Assembly: GCA_003133385.1 (NCBI GenBank)
Contig: PKXF01000008.1
Span: 93,270-157,269 of the forward strand
Reading direction: 5' to 3'
DNA from: Candidatus Saccharimonadota bacterium
GTDB lineage: Bacteria; Patescibacteriota; Saccharimonadia; Saccharimonadales; UBA4665
DNA: 64,000 nt
Shown: piece by piece, positions 1 through 8,133 of the stretch
Layout of the letters: every line of letters begins with the position of its first letter
How positions within the stretch are numbered: position 1 is the first letter of the stretch
Notes under the pieces: model-generated
Databases searched by the model: none
Told to the model about the DNA's origin: nothing
Seen by the model: the letters and a program-made list of their open reading frames with translations, nothing else
Translations under genes and position numbers: made by a program

Positions 1-287
1 CCAATTTCAGCTTCTACGTCATTTGGCCTGTAGGTAACAGGAAGTGGTGTAACATTAGAATCTTCTTGGGGTGTACCCACTGTTGTAGGTATTTGCAACT
101 CTCGTCTTGCTACAAAATCTCCCACGAGACGTCCAGGACTAGGACTTCGGACCGGTACCATTTCAGTAGCAACCTCGATTACCGCTCGCCCAGCCGACAT
201 CGATTTTGAGCCTAGTTTCATAAAGGCCTTCTGAACTGCTTCAGTCGACAAAGTGGATCCTAGCTTTATCTCCCGCGGTACCATCAT
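1..287 (-). CDS. Hypothetical protein, 3'-truncated by the window edge
   Basis: An open frame runs leftward from ATG at 287 (a second ATG follows at 284) to the window edge without a stop, giving about 95 codons. An AAGGA Shine-Dalgarno-like stretch lies just upstream of the start. The visible protein is hydrophilic, begins MMVPREIKLGSTLSTEAVQ and contains a Pro/Ser/Arg-rich stretch (PVRSPSPGRLVG). No signal peptide, membrane segment or known motif is visible. Function unknown; the frame is supported by its start signal and unbroken length only. Confidence 0.5.
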   Translation of the reverse strand, partial: MMVPREIKLGSTLSTEAVQKAFMKLGSKSMSAGRAVIEVATEMVPVRSPSPGRLVGDFVARRELQIPTTVGTPQEDSNVTPLPVTYRPNDVEAEI

Positions 288-482
288 ATTTTCCTTCAAC
301 TTTAGATACTTTCTCAATAAATATGATAAAACCATGCCAATAATCAAGCTGTAAGAATCAATACAACACTTTAGTATTTATTATTACAAATAGCCGACTC
401 CAATAGCACTAAAAGTGATGAATAGAAAAAAGGTTTCACCGAGGAAGTCTAGAATCTATGTCGATCAAGTCTTTAGTAGCGT

Positions 483-650
483 TTAATAACCGCCAGTTGA
501 AGTGCTACCACTCTTATGAATAAAGATCAAATAAATTAGACCGTATACAATAATAGCTACCACAACGTACAGTAATATCCACTGCCATTTTGGGCGCTTG
601 CCATAGCCTTTAGATGGTTTTTGTGATGGTTGAGTATCTTGTTCTTCCAT
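483..650 (-). CDS. Small single-pass membrane protein
   Basis: A 55-residue ORF starts at ATG 650 with a good AGGAG Shine-Dalgarno about 9 bases upstream. It has a polar, Gln/Pro/Lys-rich N terminus (MEEQDTQPSQKPSKGYGKR), one hydrophobic helix (about residues 24-45) and a short Ser/Thr/Gly tail. This suggests a membrane anchor with a short cytoplasmic head. No family recognised. Small one-helix proteins of this kind are common in reduced Patescibacteria genomes. The preceding 195 bases (288-482) are AT-rich with no gene I can support. Confidence 0.55.
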   Translation of the reverse strand: MEEQDTQPSQKPSKGYGKRPKWQWILLYVVVAIIVYGLIYLIFIHKSGSTSTGGY

Positions 651-745
651 ATAGACTCCTATGACCGCTAAGTTAATACACCGCCATTATATAACAGCGT
701 TCAAAGCAGCTTAGTCAAATTGTCTAAGTTATCTGAGGCGCGAGC

Positions 746-931
746 TTAATCGTCTATCTGATCGACGAGCGCTGAAATTGCCAGTGCCCCGCCCATGAGC
801 AATAACTCCATTTCGAGCACTTCGGGCCTAGTAGTTATAAGCATTTCAGCAATAGCTAATTCAGGCTCATCTAGCTGATCTTGCCTCATATCTGGATCTT
901 CTACTGGTGGTGCGATGTTGGGGTTTAACAT
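746..931 (-). CDS. Small acidic hypothetical protein
   Basis: A 61-residue ORF, with the start placed at ATG 931 because a GGGAGC Shine-Dalgarno-like sequence lies 3-8 bases upstream. The open frame extends to 967, but the extra 12 codons have no initiation signal. The protein is acidic (many Glu/Asp), Pro-rich at the N terminus and mildly hydrophobic in the C-terminal half (LLLMGGALAISALV). No known motif; function unknown. Confidence 0.45.
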   Translation of the reverse strand: MLNPNIAPPVEDPDMRQDQLDEPELAIAEMLITTRPEVLEMELLLMGGALAISALVDQIDD

Positions 932-1024
932 AATGCTCCCATATACCTTAATTAGGTATAATAGCATAAGCTTGATAAAAAGTCAATGAGGTTGCACCAT
1001 GTGATAAATAACAGGTTGATAAAA

Positions 1025-1465
1025 CTATTGAAGTTGGTTTTCGACGGCTATTTTAAGTGCTTCCAGGTCCGATTGAAGCTCGCGGCGGGCTAACAATTTG
1101 AGTATTGGTTGGGTGAAAGCGAAAGACTTATGATCTGAGGAAACGTGAGTAGTACATACAACCTGCGTCTTACTGGTATTGTTGAGGAGCTTATAGTTTA
1201 CGCGGTAGTGAATGGTCCCAGTACTATTCGCAATCTCAATCTCCCTGTTTTGTATGTATTTGACTACTTTATTTGAGCCCCGAACCTCAATACCTAAGAG
1301 TAGGCTTGTACTTCTGTAGGTTACGCCTAGCTTAAGGCTATTTAACGGTGCCACCTTTCGCAAATGAGGGTTCCATAGATAGTGGCGCTTAAGATCAGTC
1401 AGGTAAGTGAATATCTCACTAGGCTTAACCCCTATATCAACCTTGGAGGTTATATTGACCTGCAC
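1025..1465 (-). CDS. SRPBCC (START/polyketide cyclase-like) family protein
   Basis: A 146-residue protein starting with GTG at 1465. The pattern of an N-terminal beta strand (VNITSKVDIGVKPSEIFTYLTDL), a Trp-containing WNPHLRKV segment, a long antiparallel sheet and a C-terminal amphipathic helix (RRELQSDLEALKIAVENQL) matches the SRPBCC fold of polyketide cyclase/dehydrase-like proteins. These bind hydrophobic ligands in a deep pocket; the ligand here cannot be told from sequence. The length is typical of the family. It is divergent from the cytochrome b-like gene, with a 106-base gap. Confidence 0.7.
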   Translation of the reverse strand: MQVNITSKVDIGVKPSEIFTYLTDLKRHYLWNPHLRKVAPLNSLKLGVTYRSTSLLLGIEVRGSNKVVKYIQNREIEIANSTGTIHYRVNYKLLNNTSKTQVVCTTHVSSDHKSFAFTQPILKLLARRELQSDLEALKIAVENQLQ

Positions 1466-1571
1466 GATTCTTACAGCCCGCTCATATGAATATATTCTAT
1501 AACAACGCTTAGTATTAATCGAAGCTAATTACCCTAGGCCAAACGCACCCGAACATTAAACAGCCTGATGT

Positions 1572-3380
1572 ATGATTAGGGTAATGGTTATACCGTTTGC
1601 TTCTGTAGTTAATCTGAATCAGCCTGGACATTATTTGCATTGGTCAATCTTCACTGTCTCAGTAGCAAATTTAGTAATAATTGCCGTCATGGTAATTATA
1701 TTTGGACTAGCCTTACTCCTACCCTTTCCAAAAGGCCACCGTGAAGAAAACGATGAGTCAGATAGTTCACGCCTACAAGAAAGGGCAGAGTTAGCAGCCT
1801 ACAATAAGGGGTTTCGGGGCGAAAATAAAATGTGGACTGCCAAGATTAGGAATTTTGCGTTAAGAATATTGCCGCCCGGAAAATTAATGCCCGATCGCCA
1901 ACCAGCATATGTGGCATCGTGGATCTATGTTTTCGGCGTGGCCACTCTTGCCGCTCTTGGCATGGTAATAATCTCGGGAACGGCTCTAGCAGTAGGCGGA
2001 CCTGACTGGTGGCACACCAATCCACTAGGGCATTTTTTCAATAGCATGCACCTTTGGAGTGTTGAGCTTTTTATGGCCTTTATGGTAATTCATCTATGGG
2101 GTAAGTTTTGGATGGCTGCCTGGAGAGGCAAGCGCACGCTTACTTGGATAACAGGAGTAGTAGCTTTTTTGGCGTCAATAATTGAGTGCTTCACTGGCTA
2201 TTTATCGCAGCAAAATTTCGACTCACAGTGGATAGCTACTAACGGCAAAGACGCCATTAATGCCACTGGCCTTGGCTCGTTCTTTAATCTACTAAACGTC
2301 GGGCAGATGTTGATGTGGCATATAGTTCTTATACCAATAGCCCTGGTCGCGTTGGTCGGCGGGCATGTACTACTCGTGAGGGTACGAGGCGTTTCTCATC
2401 CGCTCCCCACAAAAAGACCCCATGGCAGAGCAGCCCGCAAAGCTTTAAGGGCGGCCGATGCCGCTCAATGGCGCGGCCCAACTAAACGCTACGACATTCT
2501 AAAGGAAGCTACGGTTGCCACGCTAGTAGTATTTCTACTAGTAATAGGTCTTGCTGCAGTCCTGTCATCGCCGGACGATCCACCGGTTACTGTTTCAAGT
2601 TGGTCTAAAATTGCCCCGGCAGATTTTATGGGAACCACTGCCAGCGAGCTGGCTGGCACCAGTGAAACTGCCAATTATGGACCGCCGTATAATAATGGGT
2701 CAGCTAACGTTCAAAAAATTGGCGTGTCATGGCAGATGCTGACAGGGGTACACCAATCAATTGATGCTGCCCAGACGTTTGTGCTGTCGCCTTTATCAAA
2801 AATTGCTCCGACAGACCCTGTTCTAAAAAAGGCTTTGGCTACTTACCAAGCTGCGAGCCGATCTCAACAGCAAGCCTGGAACCAGGCTTACACAAACGCG
2901 TTAACCAATGTGGCGTTTGGTGCCTCGGGGCCGAAAGTGCCAGCCGCTAAAGACGGGCCGATACCCGTACTCGTATCGACTGAATTAATTCTTGCGCAAT
3001 CTGGTGCAATCGATGCCGATTTACTAGCTCAACGGCCGTTTTACGGCTCAAACTATACTAAACCACTACTGTTCATTGAGGACGGAAGCTACTTCTCTTC
3101 CCTAGCTCAAGGACAACACTTGAAAGGCGCCCAATGGGGAGTAATGAATGAAACAGGAAGTTACCCTGGCCAACCATGGTTATGGCTTTACACTTTGTGG
3201 TACCAGGTGCCAGGATTTAACTCCTCAGCTAATGTTGACCTGATCGCTATTTATATGACCGGCCTGGGAACCGCACTATTATTGGCAGTGCCCTTCCTGC
3301 CAGGCTTGCGTGATATACCCCGCCTAATACCGATCCACCGTCTAATATGGCGGCAGTGGAACAGTAGAGCCAACAAATAA
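1572..3380 (+). CDS. Solitary cytochrome b-like membrane protein (b6-type N-terminal domain)
   Basis: A 602-residue integral membrane protein. Two His pairs for two b hemes are visible: H160/H174 (spacing 14) and H250/H265 (spacing 15, as in cytochrome b6). Four helices (about 115-270) form the b6-like core, and another helix lies at about 313-332. A polar, probably extracytoplasmic domain of about 190 residues follows, then a C-terminal helix near 555-578. Where the PEWY quinol-site motif of cytochrome b is expected, the sequence reads PGQPWLWLYTLWYQVP (residues 532-547), so PEWY is not conserved. No Rieske or cytochrome c gene is nearby. It probably moves electrons within the membrane, but the partner is unknown. 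An alternative start is ATG at 1584. Confidence 0.8.
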   Translation: MIRVMVIPFASVVNLNQPGHYLHWSIFTVSVANLVIIAVMVIIFGLALLLPFPKGHREENDESDSSRLQERAELAAYNKGFRGENKMWTAKIRNFALRILPPGKLMPDRQPAYVASWIYVFGVATLAALGMVIISGTALAVGGPDWWHTNPLGHFFNSMHLWSVELFMAFMVIHLWGKFWMAAWRGKRTLTWITGVVAFLASIIECFTGYLSQQNFDSQWIATNGKDAINATGLGSFFNLLNVGQMLMWHIVLIPIALVALVGGHVLLVRVRGVSHPLPTKRPHGRAARKALRAADAAQWRGPTKRYDILKEATVATLVVFLLVIGLAAVLSSPDDPPVTVSSWSKIAPADFMGTTASELAGTSETANYGPPYNNGSANVQKIGVSWQMLTGVHQSIDAAQTFVLSPLSKIAPTDPVLKKALATYQAASRSQQQAWNQAYTNALTNVAFGASGPKVPAAKDGPIPVLVSTELILAQSGAIDADLLAQRPFYGSNYTKPLLFIEDGSYFSSLAQGQHLKGAQWGVMNETGSYPGQPWLWLYTLWYQVPGFNSSANVDLIAIYMTGLGTALLLAVPFLPGLRDIPRLIPIHRLIWRQWNSRANK

Positions 3381-3469
3381 CTGAAACGACCTAGTGCTGG
3401 GTGTTATTGATCTGGTACAGCGTTCTCGACGATGTTCGGACACTTTTATGTAAGCAGGTCGCATCGCCG

Positions 3470-4681
3470 TTAAGTGCCAAAGCTATTGGAATGAGCAAGC
3501 GCATTAGCAGTAGCTTGGCGGGCCAGTACTAGGCCATGCATTGCTTTGGTAGGAACTACTGTCTGCCAGCCTGGCACAATCACATTAGCGCCTTTCTTCT
3601 GGGCGCGGTCGGCCTCTGTACTACTATATGCTGTGGCAACGCCCGGAATGAGCCTGAGGGGAGTGAAGACGCCAGCATCCTTTAGGAAGCTATCCCCCAC
3701 GTACTCCATGATTGCTGCTTGGCGAGCGGTTGCATCAGGGACAACGCCAGAGAGTAATATTTCATCCCATTCTGGCGGTAGGGCTGCATCGTCTGCGCTA
3801 TACATGCGCTGATCTATAACCGAGCCGGCATTTGCGGAATTGAGCGCACTGACATGTTTATCGGTTGCAAGTGGATGGTGCACTGCCAAAGGACCACGTA
3901 CAACCATAAAAGGTGGCAAAGGCGTTCCAGTATTTTCTACCATATTCCAGGTTTTTAAAACACAGTGGTATTGAGTGCGGTCGCCTAACTGGTCATCGAG
4001 CAACCGGGCTTTATGGCCACCAGCATTCACTACCTGGTCGACCATGAGAGTCCCCGCCTCGTTACCTGACTCTATACTTAGACCGAAAGTGTTGTCGCGC
4101 ACCTCTACCCCAACTACACTTGTGTTGGTCATACTCTTAACGCCAAGCCGCTCTAAACCATTTAAAAGTGTATGCCGGACAGCAACTATATCAAGCATAA
4201 CTTCTTGGCCAACAATACCTCCTGCTATATTTTTAGCAAACGAATATTCTTCCGGTTCTAGAATTCTGAAGAAACTTTCGGGGGGACCAAATTGCTGGTC
4301 ACCCTCCGATAAGTCACCATAACGACCAGCCAAATCCGTGAAGAAATGAACGAAATCGTCCATGGGAATCTGAGAGTCTTCGGCTACTAAAAATTGTACC
4401 CTCTGATCAGTAAGGCTTTCCGGCATTGCCTTTTTCATTGCTACGGCTGAAGCCAGACATTCCAGAGCAGTCTGAAAACTACCGGAATATTCGGCACCCA
4501 AATGGAATTGTGTTGCGTGGAGACTTGTTCCACTAAACAACTCGGGCCGTTCTTCAATAACGGTCACTTCATAGCCTTCTTTGACAAGTTCGTAAGCAGC
4601 CATGCTTCCTGCTATGCCGCTGCCAATTACGGCAACACTTTCATTATCCCTATCTGATGATGGAAAATTCTCTTGCTTCAT
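3470..4681 (-). CDS. FAD-dependent oxidoreductase (DAO-like)
   Basis: A 403-residue protein with an N-terminal dinucleotide-binding fold: VAVIGSGIAGSMAAYELVKEG (GxGxxG, about residues 17-37) followed by an acidic strand end (VTVIEE). The second half has the DVVVNAGG-like segment VDQVVNAGGHKA typical of glycine oxidase/D-amino-acid oxidase-type flavoproteins. The substrate cannot be deduced. It lies 28 bases downstream of the small acidic ORF at 4710-4919 on the same strand, so the two probably form an operon. No clear Shine-Dalgarno precedes the start. Confidence 0.75.
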   Translation of the reverse strand: MKQENFPSSDRDNESVAVIGSGIAGSMAAYELVKEGYEVTVIEERPELFSGTSLHATQFHLGAEYSGSFQTALECLASAVAMKKAMPESLTDQRVQFLVAEDSQIPMDDFVHFFTDLAGRYGDLSEGDQQFGPPESFFRILEPEEYSFAKNIAGGIVGQEVMLDIVAVRHTLLNGLERLGVKSMTNTSVVGVEVRDNTFGLSIESGNEAGTLMVDQVVNAGGHKARLLDDQLGDRTQYHCVLKTWNMVENTGTPLPPFMVVRGPLAVHHPLATDKHVSALNSANAGSVIDQRMYSADDAALPPEWDEILLSGVVPDATARQAAIMEYVGDSFLKDAGVFTPLRLIPGVATAYSSTEADRAQKKGANVIVPGWQTVVPTKAMHGLVLARQATANALAHSNSFGT

Positions 4682-4709
4682 ATGTCATTAGGGCAGAGGA
4701 CACTCTGGA

Positions 4710-4919
4710 TTAAGACAGTAGTACAAGATTCGCTTCAGTAGCGGCGTGGCTTGCCAAAGCTTGCAGCGCAGTAACATCTTCATGCTCCTCCGGTGTAAGT
4801 GAAGAAGGGTCCACATTGGCATTTATAACAGCTTCTGCCGCACGATGCTGTAATGCTTCAACATCACCAACATCAACTGGAGCTTCACTTTGTTCCGGTA
4901 CCTTTTCAGTATCTGGCAT
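4710..4919 (-). CDS. Small acidic helical protein
   Basis: A 69-residue protein whose start (ATG 4919) is chosen for the AAGGA Shine-Dalgarno 8-12 bases upstream. The longer open frame to 4970 has no signal. It is strongly acidic and Ala/Glu-rich (VEALQHRAAEAVINANVDP, then HEDVTALQALASHAATEAN) and probably all-helical. No family recognised. It is the likely first gene of an operon with the FAD oxidoreductase. Confidence 0.5.
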   Translation of the reverse strand: MPDTEKVPEQSEAPVDVGDVEALQHRAAEAVINANVDPSSLTPEEHEDVTALQALASHAATEANLVLLS

Positions 4920-4982
4920 AATGGATTCCTTACGGACGTAATTTATACAGAATATCCAACTTATTTGCAAGCATAAGCAAAA

Positions 4983-5059
4983 TGGTACACCCGATAGGAT
5001 TCGAACCTACGACCTTTGGCTCCGCAAGCCAACGCTCTATCCAGCTGAGCTACGGGTGC
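4983..5059 (-). tRNA. tRNA-Arg (anticodon GCG)
   Basis: A full 77-nt cloverleaf on the minus strand, with the 3' CCA encoded. It has a 7-bp acceptor stem with a G1-U72 wobble, T8/A9, D-stem GCTC/GAGC with the loop AGCTGGATA that carries the arginine identity A20, anticodon stem TTGGC/GCCAA, loop TTGCGGA and T-loop TTCGAAT. The anticodon is GCG, which reads CGC and CGU. Most bacteria use ACG here, edited to ICG by TadA, so an unmodified G34 isoacceptor is unusual. Confidence 0.93.
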
Positions 5060-5149
5060 ATACTTAACTTTGACAATAAATCAACAGGGGTAATTCTAGC
5101 ATGATTAGGGCAAAAAAGCCATTCTAGGTTTAAAATAGACCATTGGCTG

Positions 5150-5239
<90 letters not shown>

Positions 5240-5256
5240 ACCAAAGGAGCTCTAAA

Positions 5257-6483
5257 TTACTGAATCAAACCCCGTGGTGGCCGGCGGTTCGTTCGCTTTT
5301 TTAAATTTTGAGGAGTTGTTTTTGTTGCCCCTACTATCTTAGTATCAGGGTCTACAGTATCAAATTCGGGCTTCCGTACGGGGCTTCCTGCCCCATAAAT
5401 GTTATCTGCCGGGGTTACTGCCCTTGCTTCGTCAGCTGATTTATTAGTATTTGATCCCTTAGATTGCGAAGTGCGGTGGCGGGTAAGTATCAATATGCCG
5501 ATCAGGACCACTGCCAGAGCTACATAGGCAATACCGAACCACAGATCAATCTTGACCAATTCTTTTTCCATGAAGTGCACAAAAGTCGTAAGGCTTTGTT
5601 GGATTTGACTACTACCGACGTTATTGAAGACCCGGTCCTTGAGCTTGTTGAAAGCAAAGTCGGTTGAGAATTTGTCGGCTATCATCAGCAGGCCGCTTAT
5701 CAGCAGAATAATACCGATGAGGCGTAGGCCTATGCGTTTCGAGCGAGAGCAGAAAACAATGACCAGAATGCTTAGGAGGCTTATTATGCCCAAAATCCAA
5801 GGCAACTTCTGAGCTAATTGGTAGCTTTTAGGTAATACCGACAGCTTCTTGTAATAAGGTTCGCCTCCGTTTAGCCCCTTGGTGCTTACAGTGCCGGCAG
5901 TAATAACTGGCTTGCTTAAGAAGCCGCTACCACTTACAACCTGCTGACTGACTTGGGACGCTTCAAGCTGCGGGCTGATGCCGGCTGGTAGGCAGCTGAG
6001 TAGAAGGGGGTTGGCGTTTTTCAGCTGTAGTGTTTGGGCGGTTGTGCATGTCGGTAAACCTGTTAAATGAGCAACGACTGACGTCTCAGCAACTTGGGTG
6101 GCAAATGCTTGCTTGGCTCCTGACAAGTCTATATTAAAGTTTGGAGTCGCGGTCTTTCCCTCGAGCCAGTCGTAGTTGCTATTAATAAATGTCTGTACGC
6201 TTTGTTGCAGTAGTGATTGGGGAAAGGCTGACTGGGCAGCCTGCTGGACCACTGTTTTGCTAATCGACACTCCCCCAGTAACATTGTTCTCTATAGAGCT
6301 TTGGGCTTTGTTGGTAATAGTTGTTGATATGCCTGAGTAAAGGTTACTTTGATCAAGCCAACTCTCTATTTTGCTGGGATGGGCCAGACTAACTTGGGCA
6401 CTGGTCGCCAGGGCTATACCGACCAGACTGACCAACAAGACAATCGACAATAGGAACACAAGTATACGTCGTACCCACTTCAT
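5257..6483 (-). CDS. Membrane protein with large extracytoplasmic domain
   Basis: A 408-residue protein. An N-terminal membrane helix or uncleaved signal (about residues 7-27) is followed by a Ser/Thr/Gln-rich soluble domain of about 200 residues, probably outside. Two helices follow near 230-265, one near 315-335, then a basic disordered tail (KKRTNRRPPRGLIQ). No recognised family; the organisation suggests a cell-surface or envelope-associated protein. A -10 box TATAAT ends 6 bases before the ATG, so the mRNA is probably leaderless. Confidence 0.6.
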   Translation of the reverse strand: MKWVRRILVFLLSIVLLVSLVGIALATSAQVSLAHPSKIESWLDQSNLYSGISTTITNKAQSSIENNVTGGVSISKTVVQQAAQSAFPQSLLQQSVQTFINSNYDWLEGKTATPNFNIDLSGAKQAFATQVAETSVVAHLTGLPTCTTAQTLQLKNANPLLLSCLPAGISPQLEASQVSQQVVSGSGFLSKPVITAGTVSTKGLNGGEPYYKKLSVLPKSYQLAQKLPWILGIISLLSILVIVFCSRSKRIGLRLIGIILLISGLLMIADKFSTDFAFNKLKDRVFNNVGSSQIQQSLTTFVHFMEKELVKIDLWFGIAYVALAVVLIGILILTRHRTSQSKGSNTNKSADEARAVTPADNIYGAGSPVRKPEFDTVDPDTKIVGATKTTPQNLKKRTNRRPPRGLIQ

Positions 6484-6634
6484 AAGCTCATTATAGCCGA
6501 AACCGGGCTATTTCATAGGTTTTTAATGATTATGCTTGTATTTCATTGCCCAAAGCCGTTTTATCGATTCTAGGCGCTCTAGATGGCTAGATTACACATA
6601 CCTGCCCTGCCCTAAAGCGTTATACTAGTGTTAT

Positions 6635-7027
6635 ATGAACGACAGTATTTTTACTAAGATTATCAAAGGCGAGATTCCAGCATACAAAATATACGAAGAC
6701 GAGCGAACATTCGCCTTTCTTGACATACACCCTAAACAACCCGGACATACCCTGGTAATATCAAAAAAACAGATTGAATTTGTATGGGATCTTGACGATG
6801 AAGACTTCGCGGCGGTTATGATAACTGTCAAAAAGGTGGCTGCGCAGCTGAGGGCCGTACTGGCTAGTCCGTACGTTGGCATGCTGGTCGTGGGCATAGA
6901 TGTGCCGCATGCCCATGTGCACGTCTATCCGTTTTCGACAAACGAGCAATCACGGTTTGTACCTGACCAATCGGCGGAGCCTGATCACGCCGCTCTGGCT
7001 GAAATGGCCAAAAAACTTGCCTTTTAG
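6635..7027 (+). CDS. HIT family protein (histidine triad nucleotide hydrolase)
   Basis: A 130-residue protein with the full HIT layout: N-terminal FTKIIKGEIPAYKIYED, LDIHPKQPGHTLVISK (about 29-44) and the catalytic triad HAHVH (H92, H94, H96) near the C terminus. HIT proteins hydrolyse nucleoside phosphoramidates or dinucleoside polyphosphates; the substrate here is unknown. No Shine-Dalgarno is present. TATACT (6621-6626) ends 8 bases before the ATG, fitting a leaderless transcript. The small membrane protein at 7045 follows closely. Confidence 0.9.
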   Translation: MNDSIFTKIIKGEIPAYKIYEDERTFAFLDIHPKQPGHTLVISKKQIEFVWDLDDEDFAAVMITVKKVAAQLRAVLASPYVGMLVVGIDVPHAHVHVYPFSTNEQSRFVPDQSAEPDHAALAEMAKKLAF

Positions 7028-7044
7028 TTTACAATAAGATTGAT

Positions 7045-7221
7045 ATGGCACTTCTATACTCCCTATTCTTTGGCGCCGGTGTGGCGGGTTTTGCATATAC
7101 CAAACTTGGAAGACGGGCCGGGTACGGCAATACGCAAAACGTCGTAACAATTGTCGGCGTCATATTCGTTTTAACTACTTTGTTTTTCCTCATTATTCTT
7201 ACGACGCTGGTACATATTTAG
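7045..7221 (+). CDS. Small two-helix membrane protein
   Basis: A 58-residue protein with two hydrophobic segments (about 1-18 and 34-57) separated by a short basic Gly/Tyr loop (TKLGRRAGYGNTQN), predicting a helical hairpin. It begins 17 bases after the HIT gene stop. TACAAT lies at 7030-7035, 9 bases before the ATG, so it may have its own promoter. Function unknown. Confidence 0.55.
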   Translation: MALLYSLFFGAGVAGFAYTKLGRRAGYGNTQNVVTIVGVIFVLTTLFFLIILTTLVHI

Positions 7222-7245
7222 TAGCCGTTTAGTACCTATTTTTAC

Positions 7246-7274
7246 TTGTTATTAGTAGCCGTAGTTGATACTAT
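7246..7274 (+). promoter_or_regulatory. Promoter of the HTH-HAD gene
   Basis: TTGTTA (7246-7251), 17-base spacer, TACTAT (7269-7274), then 7 bases to ATG 7282. The predicted transcription start falls on or next to the A of the ATG, so the mRNA would be leaderless. The upstream TTG that could serve as an alternative start codon is itself the -35 box. Confidence 0.6.
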
Positions 7275-7281
7275 ACGGCTC

Positions 7282-8133
7282 ATGGATGAGTTGAGTCTTG
7301 GCAAGCAATTGCAGGCGGCACGGCAGGCTGCTTCTTTAACGCAGCAGCAACTATGCCATAAGGCTAATCTTAGTTTTTCAACTTTGACCAAAATTGAACG
7401 TGGTGCCATCAAGTCCCCTTCTATTTTTACGATTCAAGCCATCGCCGATGCTCTCAATGTCAGTCTCGATGAGCTTATCGGCCAGAGTGTGTCTGGGGGT
7501 AGCCATAGAAGGCTTAAAAAAACCAAAGGCGGCGTCAGTTTCGTATACTTTGATGTCAACGGCTGCCTCATCTACTTTTACCAGCGCGCCTTTGACAAGT
7601 TGGCTGCCGATACAGGGGTCAATGCCGAAGTGGTAGAATCGGCTTTCTGGCGCTATAACGATGACGTGTGCCGGGGCGAAATGAGCTTGGACGATTTCAA
7701 CATTAAACTGGCCGAGCATATTGGCGTGCAGCGAGTGCAGTGGCAGCAATATTATCTTGAGAATGTCGAACCAATTGTTGAAATGCAAAAACTGCTGGTC
7801 TGGGCCAGCGAACGGTACCACGTCGGCTTATTAACCAATATAATGCCGGGGTTTTTACAAACTATGCGGCGTAACCAGCAGCTGCCCAATATTAACTACA
7901 GCGCAATCATTGATTCGTCAGAGATCGACACGATCAAGCCTGAAGCTAAGATGTATGAAATTGCAGGGGAGAAGGCCGGCTGCCCGCCTGAGGAAATTCT
8001 ACTAATCGATGACAGCCGGGCTAACCTAGCGGCCGCCAATCGTGTTGGGTGGCACGTGCTGTGGTTTGACGACTCCCGCCTTGAGGAGTCGGTAAATCGG
8101 GCCAGCCTGGCACTTGAACCTGCCGAAGATTAA
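7282..8133 (+). CDS. XRE-type helix-turn-helix fused to a HAD-like hydrolase domain
   Basis: A 283-residue two-domain protein. Residues 6-66 form a Cro/C1 HTH (LTQQQLCHKANLSFSTLTKIERG, then ALNVSLDELIG). Residues 85-270 form a HAD-like domain: motif I FDVNGCL (D91, but Asn at 93 where the acid/base Asp usually is), motif II T185 (GLLTN), K218 (IKPE) and motif IV LLIDDSRAN (D242/D243). It may be a DNA-binding regulator that senses a phosphorylated ligand, or a weak phosphatase; the Asp-to-Asn change argues against normal turnover. Its stop overlaps the convergent valS stop in a shared TTAA (8130-8133). ATG 7282 is preferred because the upstream TTG is a promoter element. Confidence 0.8.
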   Translation: MDELSLGKQLQAARQAASLTQQQLCHKANLSFSTLTKIERGAIKSPSIFTIQAIADALNVSLDELIGQSVSGGSHRRLKKTKGGVSFVYFDVNGCLIYFYQRAFDKLAADTGVNAEVVESAFWRYNDDVCRGEMSLDDFNIKLAEHIGVQRVQWQQYYLENVEPIVEMQKLLVWASERYHVGLLTNIMPGFLQTMRRNQQLPNINYSAIIDSSEIDTIKPEAKMYEIAGEKAGCPPEEILLIDDSRANLAAANRVGWHVLWFDDSRLEESVNRASLALEPAED

